From positions 98,770 to 162,769 of the forward strand of contig WFMF01000076.1 of assembly GCA_011033025.1 (NCBI GenBank): 64,000 bases of DNA, in the 5' to 3' direction. Under the pieces are notes generated by a model. It ran no database searches, was not told where the DNA came from, and was given only the letters and a program-made list of their open reading frames with translations. The translations under genes were made by a program, and so were the position numbers. Each line of letters opens with the position of its first letter. Within the stretch, counting starts at the first letter, position 1. Source of the DNA: Beroe forskalii (Eukaryota; Ctenophora; Nuda; Beroida; Beroidae). Below are positions 1 to 12,033 of this stretch, piece after piece.

Positions 1-100
1 GTAATGCTAACACTGCGCGTGTGTGCGTGTACTAACTACACACTACACACGCAGGAGCTGTAATGCTACACTGCGCGTGTGTGCGTGTACTAACTACACA
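1..100. repeat. 58-bp satellite array, left part
   Basis: Tandem units of about 58 bases built around GCAGGAGCTGTAATGCTA, with flanking ACACACTACACACGC and GCGTGTGTGCGTGT. These two flanks are near-reverse complements, so each unit can fold on itself. The array starts outside the window and is interrupted at base 100 by the element at 101-1680. It resumes on the far side. No gene. Confidence 0.9.
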
Positions 101-1680
101 GGGGGGGGGCCAACCTCGAAAAAACCCCCTAAACCCCGAAAAATTAAACCCCTATTTTGCTTTTTTTATATCCACTTTGGGGTTTTTGGGGGTTTAAATT
201 TGAATATACTGGGTACCATTTCAAAATGGGGCAAAAAATCCTCAACTAAAATGGTACCATTTTAGAAAAGGGCCAAAAACACTCAACAAATATGGTACCA
301 TTTCAGAAAAACCCCAAAAATCTTCAACAAAAATGGTACCATTTCAGAAAAAGGGCCAAGAATCCTTAACAAAAATGGGTACCATTTCAAAATGGGGCAA
401 AAAATCCTCAACTAAAATGGTACCATTTTAGAAAAGGGCCAAAAACACTCAACAAATATGGTACCATTTCAGAAAAAGCCCAAAAATCTTCAACAAAAAT
501 GGTACCATTTCAGAAAAGGGCCAAGAATCCTTAACAAAAATGGTACCATTTCAGAAAAGGGTCAAGAATCCTGCACAAAAATGGTACCATTTCATAAAAA
601 GGGCCAAGAATCCTGTACAAGAAATGGTACCATTTCGGAAGAGGTCCAATATTCCACAACAAAAATGGTACCATTTCAGAAAAGTGCAAAAATCCTGTAC
701 AAAAATGGTACCATTTCAGAAAAGGGTCAAAAATCGTAAACAAAAATGGTACCATTTCAGATTAGGGTCGAAAATCGTCAACAAAAATGGTACCATTTAA
801 GAAAAGGGCAAAAAATCGTCAACAGATATGGTACCATTTCAGAAAAGTGCCCAAAATCTTCAGCAAAAATGGTACCATTTCAAAAAAGGGTAGACAATCC
901 TCAACAAAAATGGTACCATTTCAGATTAGGGTCGAAAATCGTCAACAAAAATGGTACTATTTCAGAAAAGGGCAAAAAATCCTCAACAAATATGGTACTA
1001 TTTCAGAAAAGGGTTGAAATTCCTCAACAAATATGGTACCATTTCAGATGAGGGTCAAAAATCGTCAACAAAAATGGTACCATTTCAGAAAAGGGTCAAA
1101 AATCGTAAACAAATATGGTACCATTTCAGATAAGTGTCGAAAATCGTCAACAAAAATGGTACTATTTCAGAAAAGGGCAAAAAATCGTCAACAGATATGG
1201 TACCATTTCAGAAAAGGGTTGAAATTCCTCAACAAATATGGTACCATTTCAGAAAAGGGCCAAAATTCCTCAACAAAAATGGTACCATTTCAGAAAAGGG
1301 CTAAAAATCGTCAACAAAAATGGTACCATTTCAGAAAAGGGCCAAAAATCCTCAGCGAATATGGTACCATTTCAGAAAAGGGTTGAAATTCCTCAACAAA
1401 TATGGTACCATTTCAGAAAAGGGCCAAAATTCCTCAACAAAAATGGTACCATTTCAGAAAAGGGCAAAAAATCGTCAACAGATATGGTACCATTTGAGAG
1501 AAAAGCCGAAAAAACACAACTTAAGTAGTACCATTTTGTAAGAAAATCGATATTTTCCAACCGAAAAACGGCCATTTTCATCAGTTTAGCCTCCTTTTAC
1601 CCCCATAAACCCCGAAAAATTAAACCCCCATTTGCCAATTTTTATATCCACCCGGGGTTTTTCGAGGTTGGCCCCCCCCC
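101..1680. mobile_element. Non-autonomous DNA element, G-run TIRs, 7-bp TSD
   Basis: The left end starts with nine G followed by CCAACCTCGAAAAA; the right end is its reverse complement, ending in nine C. The satellite word CTACACA stands immediately outside both ends (94-100 and 1681-1687). Removing the element plus one copy restores the regular 58-base satellite, so it is a 7-base target duplication. Inside the TIRs, a block near 130-170 (TAAACCCCGAAAAATTAAAC) recurs in the same orientation near 1606-1650. The core is a 41-base minisatellite. No transposase is visible, so the element would depend on a source elsewhere. Superfamily not assigned; compare the element at 44055-44600. Confidence 0.85.
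203..1535. repeat. 41-bp minisatellite with ATGGTACCAT palindrome
   Basis: About 32 units of roughly 41 bases, each starting with the perfect palindrome ATGGTACCAT followed by TTCAGAAAAGGG and an A-rich stretch. Because 41 is not a multiple of three, the array opens all frames and both strands in rotation, which makes long but meaningless reading frames (MVPFQK, WYHFRK, NGTISEKG). A higher-order copy of four units at 211-376 is repeated at 377-542. The array fills the element at 101-1680. Confidence 0.95.
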
Positions 1681-2335
1681 CTACACACTACACACGCAGG
1701 AGCTGTAATGCTACACTGCGCGTGTGTGCGTGTACTAACTACACACTACACACGCAGGAGCTGTAATGCTATACTGCGCGAGTGTGCGTGTACTAACTAG
1801 TACACACTACACACACAGGAGCTGTAATGCTATACTGCGCGTGTGTAGTGTGTACTAACTACACACTACACACGCAGGAGATGTAATGCTATACTGCGCG
1901 TGTGTGCGTGTACTAACTACACACTACACACGCAGGAGCTGTAATGCTAACACTGCGCGTGTGTGCGTGTACTAACTACACACTACACACGCAGGAGCTG
2001 TAATGCTATACTGCGCGAGTGTGCGTGTACTAACTACACACTACACACACAGGAGCTGTAATGCTATACTGCGCGTGTGTGCGTGTACTAACTACACACT
2101 ACACACGCAGGAGCTGTAATGCTAACACTGCGCGTGTAATAACTACACACTACACACGCAGGAGCTGTAATGCTAACACTGCGCGTGTGTGCGTGTACTA
2201 ACTACACACTACACACGCAGGAGCTGTAATGCTAACACTGCGCGTGTGTGCGTGTACTAACTACACACTACACACGCAGGAGCTGTAATGCTATACTGCG
2301 CGTGTGTGCGTGTACTAACTACACACTACACACGC
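1681..2335. repeat. 58-bp satellite array, right part
   Basis: Continuation of the 58-base satellite, about 11 units, with occasional 3-base length variants. It begins with the second copy of the CTACACA target duplication. It ends at GCTGAAAGTG, where a GT-rich tract takes over. Confidence 0.92.
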
Positions 2336-2392
2336 TGAAAGTGTGTAGTGTCGTGTGTGTGTGTGTGTAGTGTCGTGTGTGTGTACTGTGTG
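2336..2392. repeat. GT-rich simple repeat
   Basis: GTGTGTAGTGTCGTGTGTGTGT-like low-complexity tract at the edge of the satellite. Confidence 0.8.
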
Positions 2393-3160
2393 CATATAAT
2401 TATCTAATTGAAGTAGAGATCACGCTATTATTATTTCATACAGATATAGAAATTATTTCATAATAATATCTGAGTTACGTGATACAGCTAGATTATAATG
2501 GCGATGATGTGGATTATCATTATATTTAGATAATTACATTATCTAAACAATGATATTTTATAAGTGCTATGTATCGTGATATTATCTGGCGCAGCTCATC
2601 TGCCCGGCGACGAGACAACACAGAGAATTATTAACAGAGATATCACATGGCATGTTTCTTCCAGGAGCTGCGCGCGTGAAAATAGTCGGTTAGGCATCAC
2701 CAAGGCCACCACTTGAGATCATGAAAATGGATTCATTTTCAAACAGGCTAGTAGCCATTATTATTCAAGAACGGTCGTTATTTCAATGAATGGATAACAT
2801 TTATAGTGTTAGATGGATTAATTAAACAGTCAGATACGTACAGATAGACTGTGTACAGTTCATTTTTTGGAATATTCATAAGGACGATACTTCTATACAA
2901 ATAAGTAGACTCCACAGATTAAAGAGAGAGGTGGCATGCCTGCAACATCAGTACACCACCAACTCCTCCGTATGGTTTGTACAATGTACATGCGATATGA
3001 AATATACACATACACATACATTATAAGTCGTGACACTGTGTTCCAACAGAGAATGGAGAGTTGAAATTAATAAATAAGTAGCATGATTTATTACTTTATT
3101 CATAACGACGAGACATGATCCACAATCGGATCTCTTATAATTTGTGCAATGTACGATGAT
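2393..3160. other. Anonymous AT-rich sequence
   Basis: No gene or repeat is recognised. The only sizeable open frame (minus strand, 2948-3184, 78 codons) has no recognisable domain and runs into the following tandem repeat. Confidence 0.6.
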
Positions 3161-3440
3161 GTTACGTTTAATCATGGCCCCCATGTTACTCTTGATGAAT
3201 AGTTACGTTTGATCATGTTACGTTTGATATGTTACGTTTAATCATGGCCCCCATGTTACTCTTGATGAATAGTTACGTTTGATCATGTTACGTTTGATAT
3301 GTTACGTTTGATCATGTTACGTTTGATATGTTACGTTTAATCATGGCCCCCATGTTACTTTTGATGAATAGTTACGTTTGATCATGTTACTATTCATCGT
3401 GTTAAGATTGATCATGTTACGTTTGATATGCTATATCTGA
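3161..3440. repeat. 70-bp tandem repeat with TTACGTTTGATC subunits
   Basis: GTTACGTTTAATCATGGCCC starts at 3161, 3231 and 3330, so the unit is 70 bases with one 29-base extension. Each unit contains two or three short words GTTACGTTTGATCAT/GTTACGTTTGATAT. No coding content. Confidence 0.9.
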
Positions 3441-4796
3441 TCATGTAACTCACTAATTCATTATTGATAATAGCTCTCGTAGGGCGGTGTTTCCTCCAAA
3501 TAATAGTTGAACGCGCTGAAGTGATTATCAGGCATAATGATACTTACCCAATACCCATTCATGTAACAATAATGAGGGCCCGGTTTTCCAATATTCAATA
3601 AAGGTCCAATTAAAGTTAATACAACATTAATTTAAATTTTAATAAGTAGCTTTGTTTCATGGGGAATTTCTTCGTTAATAGGCTTAAAAAGGGCTAACGC
3701 AAATTGGATGGCTGGAATGCTCAAGAAGTTCACAAAATATTTATAATTATTATTGATACTGAATAGTGAATCTTGAGAGAATCATCAAGGACGAACAAAA
3801 TCAAAAAGAAACCAACATGGAAAACATGTAACGAGACAACATAATATGTGTATTATGTAACAAGAAACAATCTTGAACGGAATCACAGAATATTCTTGAG
3901 CTACTCAAGCAAAGATCTCGCTTCAGCCTGGGTCCCAAGAGATTTATTCCTCATTCCGCATTTCTCCCACGTGCAAGTTAAACAACGATTGTAGTCCAAT
4001 TTATTGATTTCAGTCAACCACTTTCGTACAAAAATTTGTGAGCCCTATAGACACCCGAATCAGTGCTTCCCATGACTTCAAATTGTCAAACTCCCGTCAA
4101 TATCCCACAACATCATCATATTACATGCATCAGCCAATTCGGGCACCAACACTGTTCCGTAATTAGAGACTTGCACCAGATTATTTCCAAACATCAACGT
4201 GTCTATGTACACGAATTAGTGATCCTATTTATTAATAAGATGCCATTTATTGCCGATATCAACTCCAGGCCGGTGAGAAGAGTTAGACGCATCCATTAGT
4301 TGATTTTCAGTTAGTATGTAACGCAAGGAGGTGAGTTTTGTGCCCGTTTAACCAACCTGACGCTACACCAATAATACCTTTCTTGAGTTTCAGAAATACA
4401 AAATTAGTGATTATGTAACAATTTTACTTCTCGCTAAAAGACACCATGTGATTGTGTTGATGCGTAATCTTTGTAACTGTAAACCAAATTACGCCTGCCT
4501 GGTGGCAAGGTAGGAGGGAGAAACAGAGAGGAGAAGAAAGAATTGACGAGTGTTTACATTTACACCTGATCCAGGCAAGGTCTGTTATTGTGACATTGTG
4601 CGTGTGTGTTCCTTTTTAGTAGGTGAATAGAAACTTTATTGCTGTTTATCTATATGACATTAACCCACTCATGCCCGCCCATAGATCGGCACCTACAATT
4701 TTTGTGAAAAATTGGTCATAGGGGTAAAATTTTACGCTGAATCTTTTCTGATAGGTTTCATAACTCTAAAATTGACGGTTTCTGAGATAATGGCCT
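3441..4796. other. Anonymous sequence
   Basis: No gene, array or RNA recognised. Open frames here (4063-4299, 4712-4963) are short. The second one reads into the left arm of the inverted-repeat element and is not credible as a gene. Confidence 0.6.
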
Positions 4797-6488
4797 GGCA
4801 CGTTTGTGGCCACTGGGGGCGGCCACGAACGTGGTTTTTAGAAAATGCTACAAATGTGGCCAAATTATTGTCCACATATGTAACCTGCCACAAATGTAGC
4901 CACTATATTGGCTACGTTTGTGGACATGTCACATATGTGGCCATTATATTGATAAAATTGTGAATTTATTGGCTACATTTGTGACTCGTCCACATATGTT
5001 GCCCTTGTTGGAACATATGTTGCCATTATAATGGCCACGTTTGTGGCCATGTCACACACCATGTAAAAATGTTGAAGGGAGATCAAACATAGTGTCATAT
5101 CTTACTTTGATCAATTGCAATTTCTAGTCGAACATCAACACAGTCATTGGCTATCATTCTTCTGATGCCCCGTAAGTCGGGAAAGTCCTTGTCACATGCT
5201 GCAGCCCCTCTTATAGGATTGTAGCAGAAGCATTATTCAATAGCATTATATTTAGATATCATACCTAATCATCACAAAAAGTACCTTGACCTAGATGAAC
5301 TGTCAACTAAAATCGTGTAACTATATTCGAGATCTTATGATTGATGGTATAGTATTATGAACGATCTTCAAGAAGCTTTTGCAACTGCAAAAGACTGCTG
5401 TTATGTGTGAATCAGGTCGCCCAGATAAGTTTGAACACACCACAGAGGGTTTCCATTGGAAAATTATTCTCCCCAGATTTTGCTCATTAGCACATTTCCT
5501 TCATGAGCAGTCGGTGAACGTCATACGGTGAAGAACAAATCATTGAATGGAAGATCGAAACAACAGAATTAAAAATACTTTGTCATGGTAAAATTCGGCT
5601 TAAAAACAAATTTAACACCCAGACCGGCTCATCCAGCAATGAATAATTCTTTCTTTTGTTTTGGTGAATGGTGATGAACGACTCAAATATTGCTAACAAG
5701 TTCTATTTCAATTGAAGGTCCTTTACAGTCTTGCACCTTACTGTACAAAGTTATAAATTACCTGACCAAAAAATAACTACATACAGGAGTGAATTTTATT
5801 TATGGAAATACCAGTGTTGAGCAGCGCTTTTCCACACGTTTAATGCAATAAACCATTTTTGAAAGAGTTGACGCATATAACGGTTAGTAATTATATTTTG
5901 TGGTGCCAGGCAACATAAAAAATAAGAGACAATATGTTAGTTTTTTGAAACGTTGCAAAATACAGACGAAATCACATAATATATGTAACATATAAGCTCA
6001 TTTTTTGAGTTTTCAGAAGCGAGTGACAAGTTTAATAGACCCAACAAATTATTTGCATAGTATAGGTAATCGACGCTAATCTATTCATCCAAAATCCACC
6101 AGTGAAATAATAAAACATTTGCACCCTGTATTTCCTCAGCCTTAACGCCTAAACCAAATTATAGAGCTATGGCTTACAACTGTGATGACATTCTTCAGAA
6201 AACATTCTCCTCTCCTGAAACAATGTTTGATCTCCCTTCAACATTTTTACATGGTGTGTGACATGGCCACAAACGTGGTTATAACTGTATTATAATGGCA
6301 ACATATGTGGACGAGTCGCCAAATGTAGCCAATAAATTCACAATTTTACCAACTTTATTGTTGTTTAATATGACATGTAGAAACGTCATTGAACATGTAA
6401 GATTACATATGTGGACGAATGATTTGGCCACATTTGTAGCACTGTCCGTAAAACCACGTTGGGCCGCCCTGTGACAAACGTGACGTCA
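4797..6488. mobile_element. Foldback element with ~280-bp inverted arms
   Basis: The left arm, about 4797-5092, is rich in variants of CCACAAATGTGGCC and CCACATATGT. It ends with ACATGGTGTGTGACATGGCC-type sequence in inverse order. The right arm, about 6222-6485, is its reverse complement: both share CATGTAAAAATGTTGAAGGG and TGAATTTATTGGCTACATTT when the right arm is read backwards. The arms also carry short internal repeats of the same motif. The 1.1 kb between them (5093-6221) shows no convincing reading frame. A non-autonomous foldback or MITE-like transposon is the simplest reading. I could not fix a target duplication because the outer edges are diverged. Confidence 0.75.
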
Positions 6489-7094
6489 CATGGAAAAGAC
6501 ACAATGATGGCTAAATCTTGTATTTCGTCGCAATTATTTCACCGAAGAATGCGATGATTCTTCTCTAAATTCCGAAAGTTTCAGCTGCTATTCTTGATCA
6601 GATTCTTCTGAACATGACCAATTTCTTAAAAAATGATTTTTTCTCATTTTCAAAGTAGCGCTTGAAATATTAATCAGAATGTCTTGAATGATCATCCCTC
6701 ATGCAAAACGCTTTTTGATAAAGTTGTTTCGTATGACCTATGAAATTGAAATAGCCATCTTAGGCACAAATATTAAGAACGTCAAAATGAACACGAAGAA
6801 AGCTAGTATGAGCAAGAACGTGTGTCTATAGTCCGTACGTTTACGATGGTGGAGCGGAATTAAAAGAATTTAAGACCGGATCGTGTATGATATAGAATCA
6901 TGAGAGACCAACAGGTGCAAACATACGAACAATTAAAATGGAAATCTTAGATCTTTATTTAGAAGTGGAGCTTCCTTAGAATTATTTAGCAACTGCTTAG
7001 TTACTGATAAGTTATGAATTATAATGACCCTCTGAACTCTGAAGCTGAGTACGAAATAAAGAAATGCGTCACTGCACATACTTAATGTTAAGGA
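6489..7094. other. Anonymous sequence with a short dispersed repeat
   Basis: No gene seen. A stretch of about 50 bases at 6715-6765, containing TTTCGTATGACCTAT and AAATAGCCAT, recurs in diverged form at 8451-8500. This suggests a small interspersed repeat. Confidence 0.5.
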
Positions 7095-7365
7095 AATTAA
7101 TGTACAATTCCATGTAATGTACAATTCCATGTAACGCGCCACCGTGCACAATTCCAATTCCAAGTAACGCGCCACAGTGCACAATGTACAATTCCAAATA
7201 AGTAGTAAAGCGTTACTGTGCACAATGTACAATTCCATGTAACGCGTCACTTTGCACAATGTACCGTTCCAAGTAAAGCGTCACTGTGCACAATGTACAA
7301 TTCCAAGTAACGCACCACTGTGCACAATGTACAGTTCAACGCGCCACTGTCCACAGGGTTCAAGA
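7095..7365. repeat. 34-bp tandem repeat
   Basis: Units of 34 bases containing GTGCACAATGTACAATTCCA and (A)GTAACGCGCCACT. Exact starts are seen at 7243, 7277 and 7311, with older irregular units to the left. Open frames on both strands here are by-products. Confidence 0.9.
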
Positions 7366-7553
7366 TAAGCTCAGAGTGCACTCAGCACTGTATAATTCTG
7401 TGCCGCACTACCGAATGGTACACATGATATATATTCTTCCTTTGACTTGCCTTCTCCTTCTTATTCTCTTTATAAATGCCATGCCAGAGAGAAAGAGAGT
7501 TTGTGTAAATTGGTACAGGGCAGCACAGCGGATCATACACATGTCATCAAATC

Positions 7554-7605
7554 TAAGCAGCAGTAGTAGGAGTAGTAGGAGTAGGAGTAGCACAGTAGTA
7601 AGTGA
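7554..7605. repeat. AGT/AGG trinucleotide microsatellite
   Basis: CAGCAGTAGTAGGAGTAGTAGGAG-type triplet run. It produces a poly-Ser or poly-Leu stretch in translated frames (7286-7684 plus, 7408-7728 minus), which therefore should not be taken as genes. Confidence 0.85.
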
Positions 7606-7739
7606 AGGGAAGGAGGTACAGCTAGTGCAACTGTCAAGCATGTTATATATCATACACATGCATAATATAACAGGGCGTGTGTAACTCCTCTTGACATAAA
7701 TACCATTGTAACATCTACCGACAAACATGTGTTATTGAG

Positions 7740-8619
7740 ATAAAGAAATGGGGAGGGAGCAGGGTCAGGGGGTTTGATATGTTCGTATATATATGTAACT
7801 TGAAAGGTAAAGAGAGAGTGAGAGAGAGTCGATGAGGTTCATTGCGTTCATTTCCTCCCTTCCTTCTCCTCTTCTTCTCCTCTAATATAACCTTCTCTTC
7901 CGCCTTATAATACCACCACACAGCCCGTACAGAGCACACACACTCGCTCACATAAACTATATCAGAATAATAGGTGAAACTTGTAACTAAACGTTCTCCT
8001 CTCCTCCACCAATTACGTGACGCACTGTACCAAGAACACACGACGTGTACATTGATCAGCCGGAGTCTTTGTTAGAGGGGAGAGTTATATCCATACAACA
8101 TATATTTACAGGGCGAACATGTACACGACATAAATACTTACACTCATACATGTTGTACATACACGCATGTACATCCGTCATTCATACATTCATATACGTC
8201 ATTCATACACATATCTAAACACATAAATAACCCGTACATAACATATGCTATACTGTAGAAGAAGAAGAAGAAGAAGAAGAAGGAGTCCTCATAAAATGTT
8301 TTGTGACTGGAACAAATACATTAAATATCCTAATATTTTGGCAGATCAATACATCTGTAGCTTTACGTACTTAACAATACAAATCCAGTCCTCTACTGTT
8401 GTGTACACCATTATATAACCGGCGTGGTATTAATCTTCCATGCAAATCACGTGATAAAATTATTTCGTATGACCTATAACAAAATTTAAATAGCCATGCA
8501 GGGATCAATAAGAGTCAAAAGGCTCTCAAAGGTCATAGGTATATCCAATGCTTAGTACTCAGTATTCAATGGACGCTAGTATTATACGGTTGATAATCTT
8601 CAAGCTTATAATTCTTCGC
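7740..8619. other. Anonymous sequence; GAA microsatellite; weak promoter-like spot
   Basis: A run of GAA triplets lies at 8258-8284. Around 8005-8025, CCAATTACGTGACGCACTG resembles the CCAAT plus CACGTGACGCAGTG module at 34801-34838, but without a TATA box or first exon that I can defend. Tandem CATACAT/GTACAT words occur at 8130-8220. No gene recognised. Confidence 0.5.
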
Positions 8620-9304
8620 TTAAATGGAGACTAAATGCTCATTTAACCGGTTGGTCATTGTAAGCCTTATTATTTGCACGCATTGACCATAAGAAATCCG
8701 TTTAATTGTATATTTTACACAATAGTTACACTCGGTTACGCACGTTTTACACGTTACACAAAAACTAACAAGCTTACACCGTGGTGAGATGAGCTCCCAT
8801 TGATATTACCTGCACTGAGTATGTCACCTAAAAGCTAAGCTAGCTACTACCAAAGCTATATTACTACTACTACTCCGTTCCTACAACTACATGTGTACGG
8901 GTCAACATATACGGGTTCACTTTGCGTCAAAAAGTTAAGTGTAAATTCTGTAACTATGTTGTATGTGTGAAGAATGTGTGTGTTGGTGAGTGTGTGTGTG
9001 TGTGTGTGAGTGTGTGGGTGTTGGTGAGTTTGTTTGTCCACGGCGATGATACGAAGCGTTGAAATGGGTGTAAGTGTGCGACACAGATATATAAACACAA
9101 ACAAACAAACAGACACACATACAAACATACACACAAACGTAAGTACACACATACACACAGCGCTCACTCGATGGCACGGCAGCGTGTACACGTGTCCTGG
9201 TCTCCCACACACACACATGTAACATTTACATGGGAGGGCACGTTAGGGCGACCCACGGTCGTCATTAATGACAGCCAATTTACTGTGCACGCAAAAATAA
9301 GATA

Positions 9305-10858
9305 GGGACACCTTCATGTAAAAGTGGCAATTTTGCCTGATTCCAAGTTTTGTCAGAGAATGTGATTTTATTATCATTAGACAAAGTTTACACAATAATT
9401 GACCTTGACCTTCGTTAAATAGAGTGGTGGTGGCATACAATGTCGAAAAAATCAAACCAAAATTGATCTGTGAAAAGAATTAGAACTAAATTAATCTCGG
9501 CCATTTTAATGATAACAGAAACACAGGCCTCAAGCAATGAAGATGATAACGTGGTCTATAATCCGAATTTCAACCACTTTTTATCAATATCTAACTACCA
9601 GATAATTGAAGCACTGGTACACTGGACCATACCTACTGAAAATTGTATTGATTTATTAATCATGATAACAAAACACGAGTTTAAAGTTGATACAAGCCTC
9701 TTCTTAGAGAGACTGCAATTCCAAGCCAGGCCTGAATTGAGGCTTCCAAGGCTGGTAAAATGTGAGGCACTACATAATTGATGGCTTAGCTAGATAAAAA
9801 ATTCATATCATAAGCCAAAATGGAGCATTAAGACACATTTCCTGTGGTACAACTTGCTTCTCTATTGCTAGAACGTGTTTTTGAAACCTCATTTTCGATC
9901 TTTTTAGTGATTTTCGGTTATTTCTTGGTTACCAAATGCTTTGGATTGATCTTGCAGTGATTTTAAGGAATTATAGAAAACAGAATATTCATTATCTGGC
10001 CGAATTTGGATAATTTGTCACTATCATACCGAAGTGTGTGTAAATTATCAGTTTTGAGCACAAATATAATCATTAGCCACATTTCAATGAATAGGATGAC
10101 AAGAGTAACCCTTTTACAATCATCTTGACAGGAGTTGCCAATCCTATAGCCAAAGTTTATGGTTATAAAGACACAATTCTATTATTTTCTCTCCAGAATT
10201 CACAACTTAGTGTTTTTAAAACCTATGTAAGTGGTTGATAGTTAAATCTTCACTTTATTTGGCGAGAATTTTAGGTACTGCTATGCAATAAAGAACCAAT
10301 TAGTAATCATATCAAAAGAAATGGGATGTTAGTTGGCCAAGAAATGGATTAGAATATCACAATTGTGTATAAATTATCATTTTGCGGCCATTTTAACTAA
10401 TTCAGATAAATTTTTGATTTGTATGCGATAGCAAACATTTTCACTATCTCTTATACAAGAAAAAGGCATAAATGCTGCTAAATTATTGATAATAACAACA
10501 CATTTAGCTTTGTGTGTTGAAATTACCATATTGAGGCGATTTATGCGTGTTTCCATGACCCCAGATCAGCCACATATTGAGAAGTGACATATCAACAGGG
10601 CTAGTTACCTCCTTTAGCCTCTATGGTTATATTCAGTGTTCCAATGGATAGCAAAGTCACAAAAGTGTTTTTGTATCAAATCGGGCCTTATTAATGAAAT
10701 TTTGTATTTTTAGTGATTCCATTATCCTCAAATTACCCACTTGCTGATATCTGAAAATTTCAACTGATTATCATGTTAATTGTCAAAGATATTCAACATT
10801 TTCGATTTTAACCAATTTCTGAAAAGCGGGAAATTGCCACTTTTACATGAAGGTGTCC
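9305..10858. mobile_element. 1.55-kb TIR element with verified empty site
   Basis: Both ends carry a 28-base inverted repeat starting GGACACCTTCATGTAAAAGT (9306-9333 and, inverted, 10831-10858). ATA stands on both sides (9302-9304 and 10859-10861). The paralogous or allelic sequence at 18405-18420 reads straight through with a single ATA, which is an unoccupied site and proves insertion. Target duplication is therefore ATA (or TA if the boundary A is counted inside). A 103-codon open frame at 9470-9781 (plus) contains a plausible-looking stretch but no transposase motif that I recognise. The element is probably non-autonomous or decayed. Confidence 0.9.
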
Positions 10859-11779
10859 ATAAACTCCGTAACTTAATTGCAGGGAAATTTCGATATTTTT
10901 CAACTTGTAGATCGAAACTCGGGCTATGAACTGTGGTTATTATGACTTCACTGCAGAGACTCGCTTGGCGATGTCCTTTTAACACGTTTTACGGACCAAT
11001 ACGCTGTGCAGTAACCAAGACCAAAACTCTCGGGCATGCGAGAAATAGAAACAGCCGTTAAATGGACTGAGCGGAATCATTAATTACACTGCCAGACTTT
11101 TTATACTGGATTATCCAACACACCCGGCCTCGTCAAATTAACAAATGGATCGGTAACAGAGAGCTGCTAGGCTAGTAGTAACTTGTCAAATTGGTCTTGG
11201 TTGCTTTTAACCTGGACTTTTGAGTGTGCAAGTGCATGAAGTATTCGCCTACTGTAGGTGCGTCACTCAGCTATATTACTGCAGAATGGACACAGATGAC
11301 ATGAATAATTCTTCTGAGTCCCTTTAATAAAGCATGAATTCCCGAGCTTCATTACAAAGTCCTGCATAACTTTATGACATGTTAAAGTGTGTAAAATGTC
11401 ACAAATCTGACTGACCTCTCATTGTCTCTCATATCATACATTTTATGCCACCGTTTCAGAGCATAGCGTTACATTCAGACTTCAGTTTCACGAAAGTACC
11501 ACGAATTGCATGTATGAATAAACTCAATCCTACCACTCAGCACTAAAATCATCTCTGTTCACAGTTGGTTGATTTTCAAGTAAACCTTCACAGTTCGCAG
11601 TTCTGAGTTGACACAAACTTTACACAGAGGAATGGAGCCTATCACTAGCTTTACCAGTTACTCAGTTACAAGTGAGTGCCACACACACATTCCCCTCCTC
11701 CTCATCATACTACGGAACTGGTACAGGGGATTGAGTATCCTTTGTGTAGCGGTTCAGGACCGCGATATTATATATAGAG

Positions 11780-12033
11780 GGAAACCTCCGTTAGTCAAAT
11801 AGGCTACTTCTACGAAGTCTCCGCCCACTTTAAACCTTGATAGTGACGTCATCTGAGCATCTTTTAGCCATGCTCACGCACAACATCACGCAGGGTCGAA
11901 ATGAGATGAGACAGCACATACCTCTCTCTCAGTTCCCGGCTCTCTACTAGTAGTATAAAACAACATATGACCACGAGCATCGAGCAGAGTAGTTGAGTAG
12001 TACATTAGCTATTATAGAGCCTATTCAAATAAG
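11780..12033 (+). promoter_or_regulatory. Candidate promoter and 5' UTR exon (block A)
   Basis: TGACGTCA at 11844-11851 (CRE/ATF octamer), then TATAAAA at 11954-11960, then a short stretch ending AAG|GTAAAT at 12033/12034, a usable splice donor. This is the arrangement of a promoter with a non-coding first exon. Copy 2 of the block keeps all three elements (octamer 19384-19391, TATA near 19499, donor at 19581/19582), despite many indels around them. No downstream coding exon could be tied to it. Confidence 0.4.

Noticed and set aside
458-1541. Overlapping frames of 60-117 codons rich in MVPFQKR/WYHFRKG
   Set aside because: They are three-frame translations of the 41-base minisatellite and occur on both strands thanks to its palindrome.
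7408-7728. Poly-Leu membrane protein on the minus strand
   Set aside because: The Leu run is a triplet microsatellite; no surrounding coding signal.
8856-9225. Cys/Val- or His/Thr-rich frames around 9.0 and 18.1 kb
   Set aside because: Low-complexity GT/CA tracts; indels between the two block A copies break the frames.
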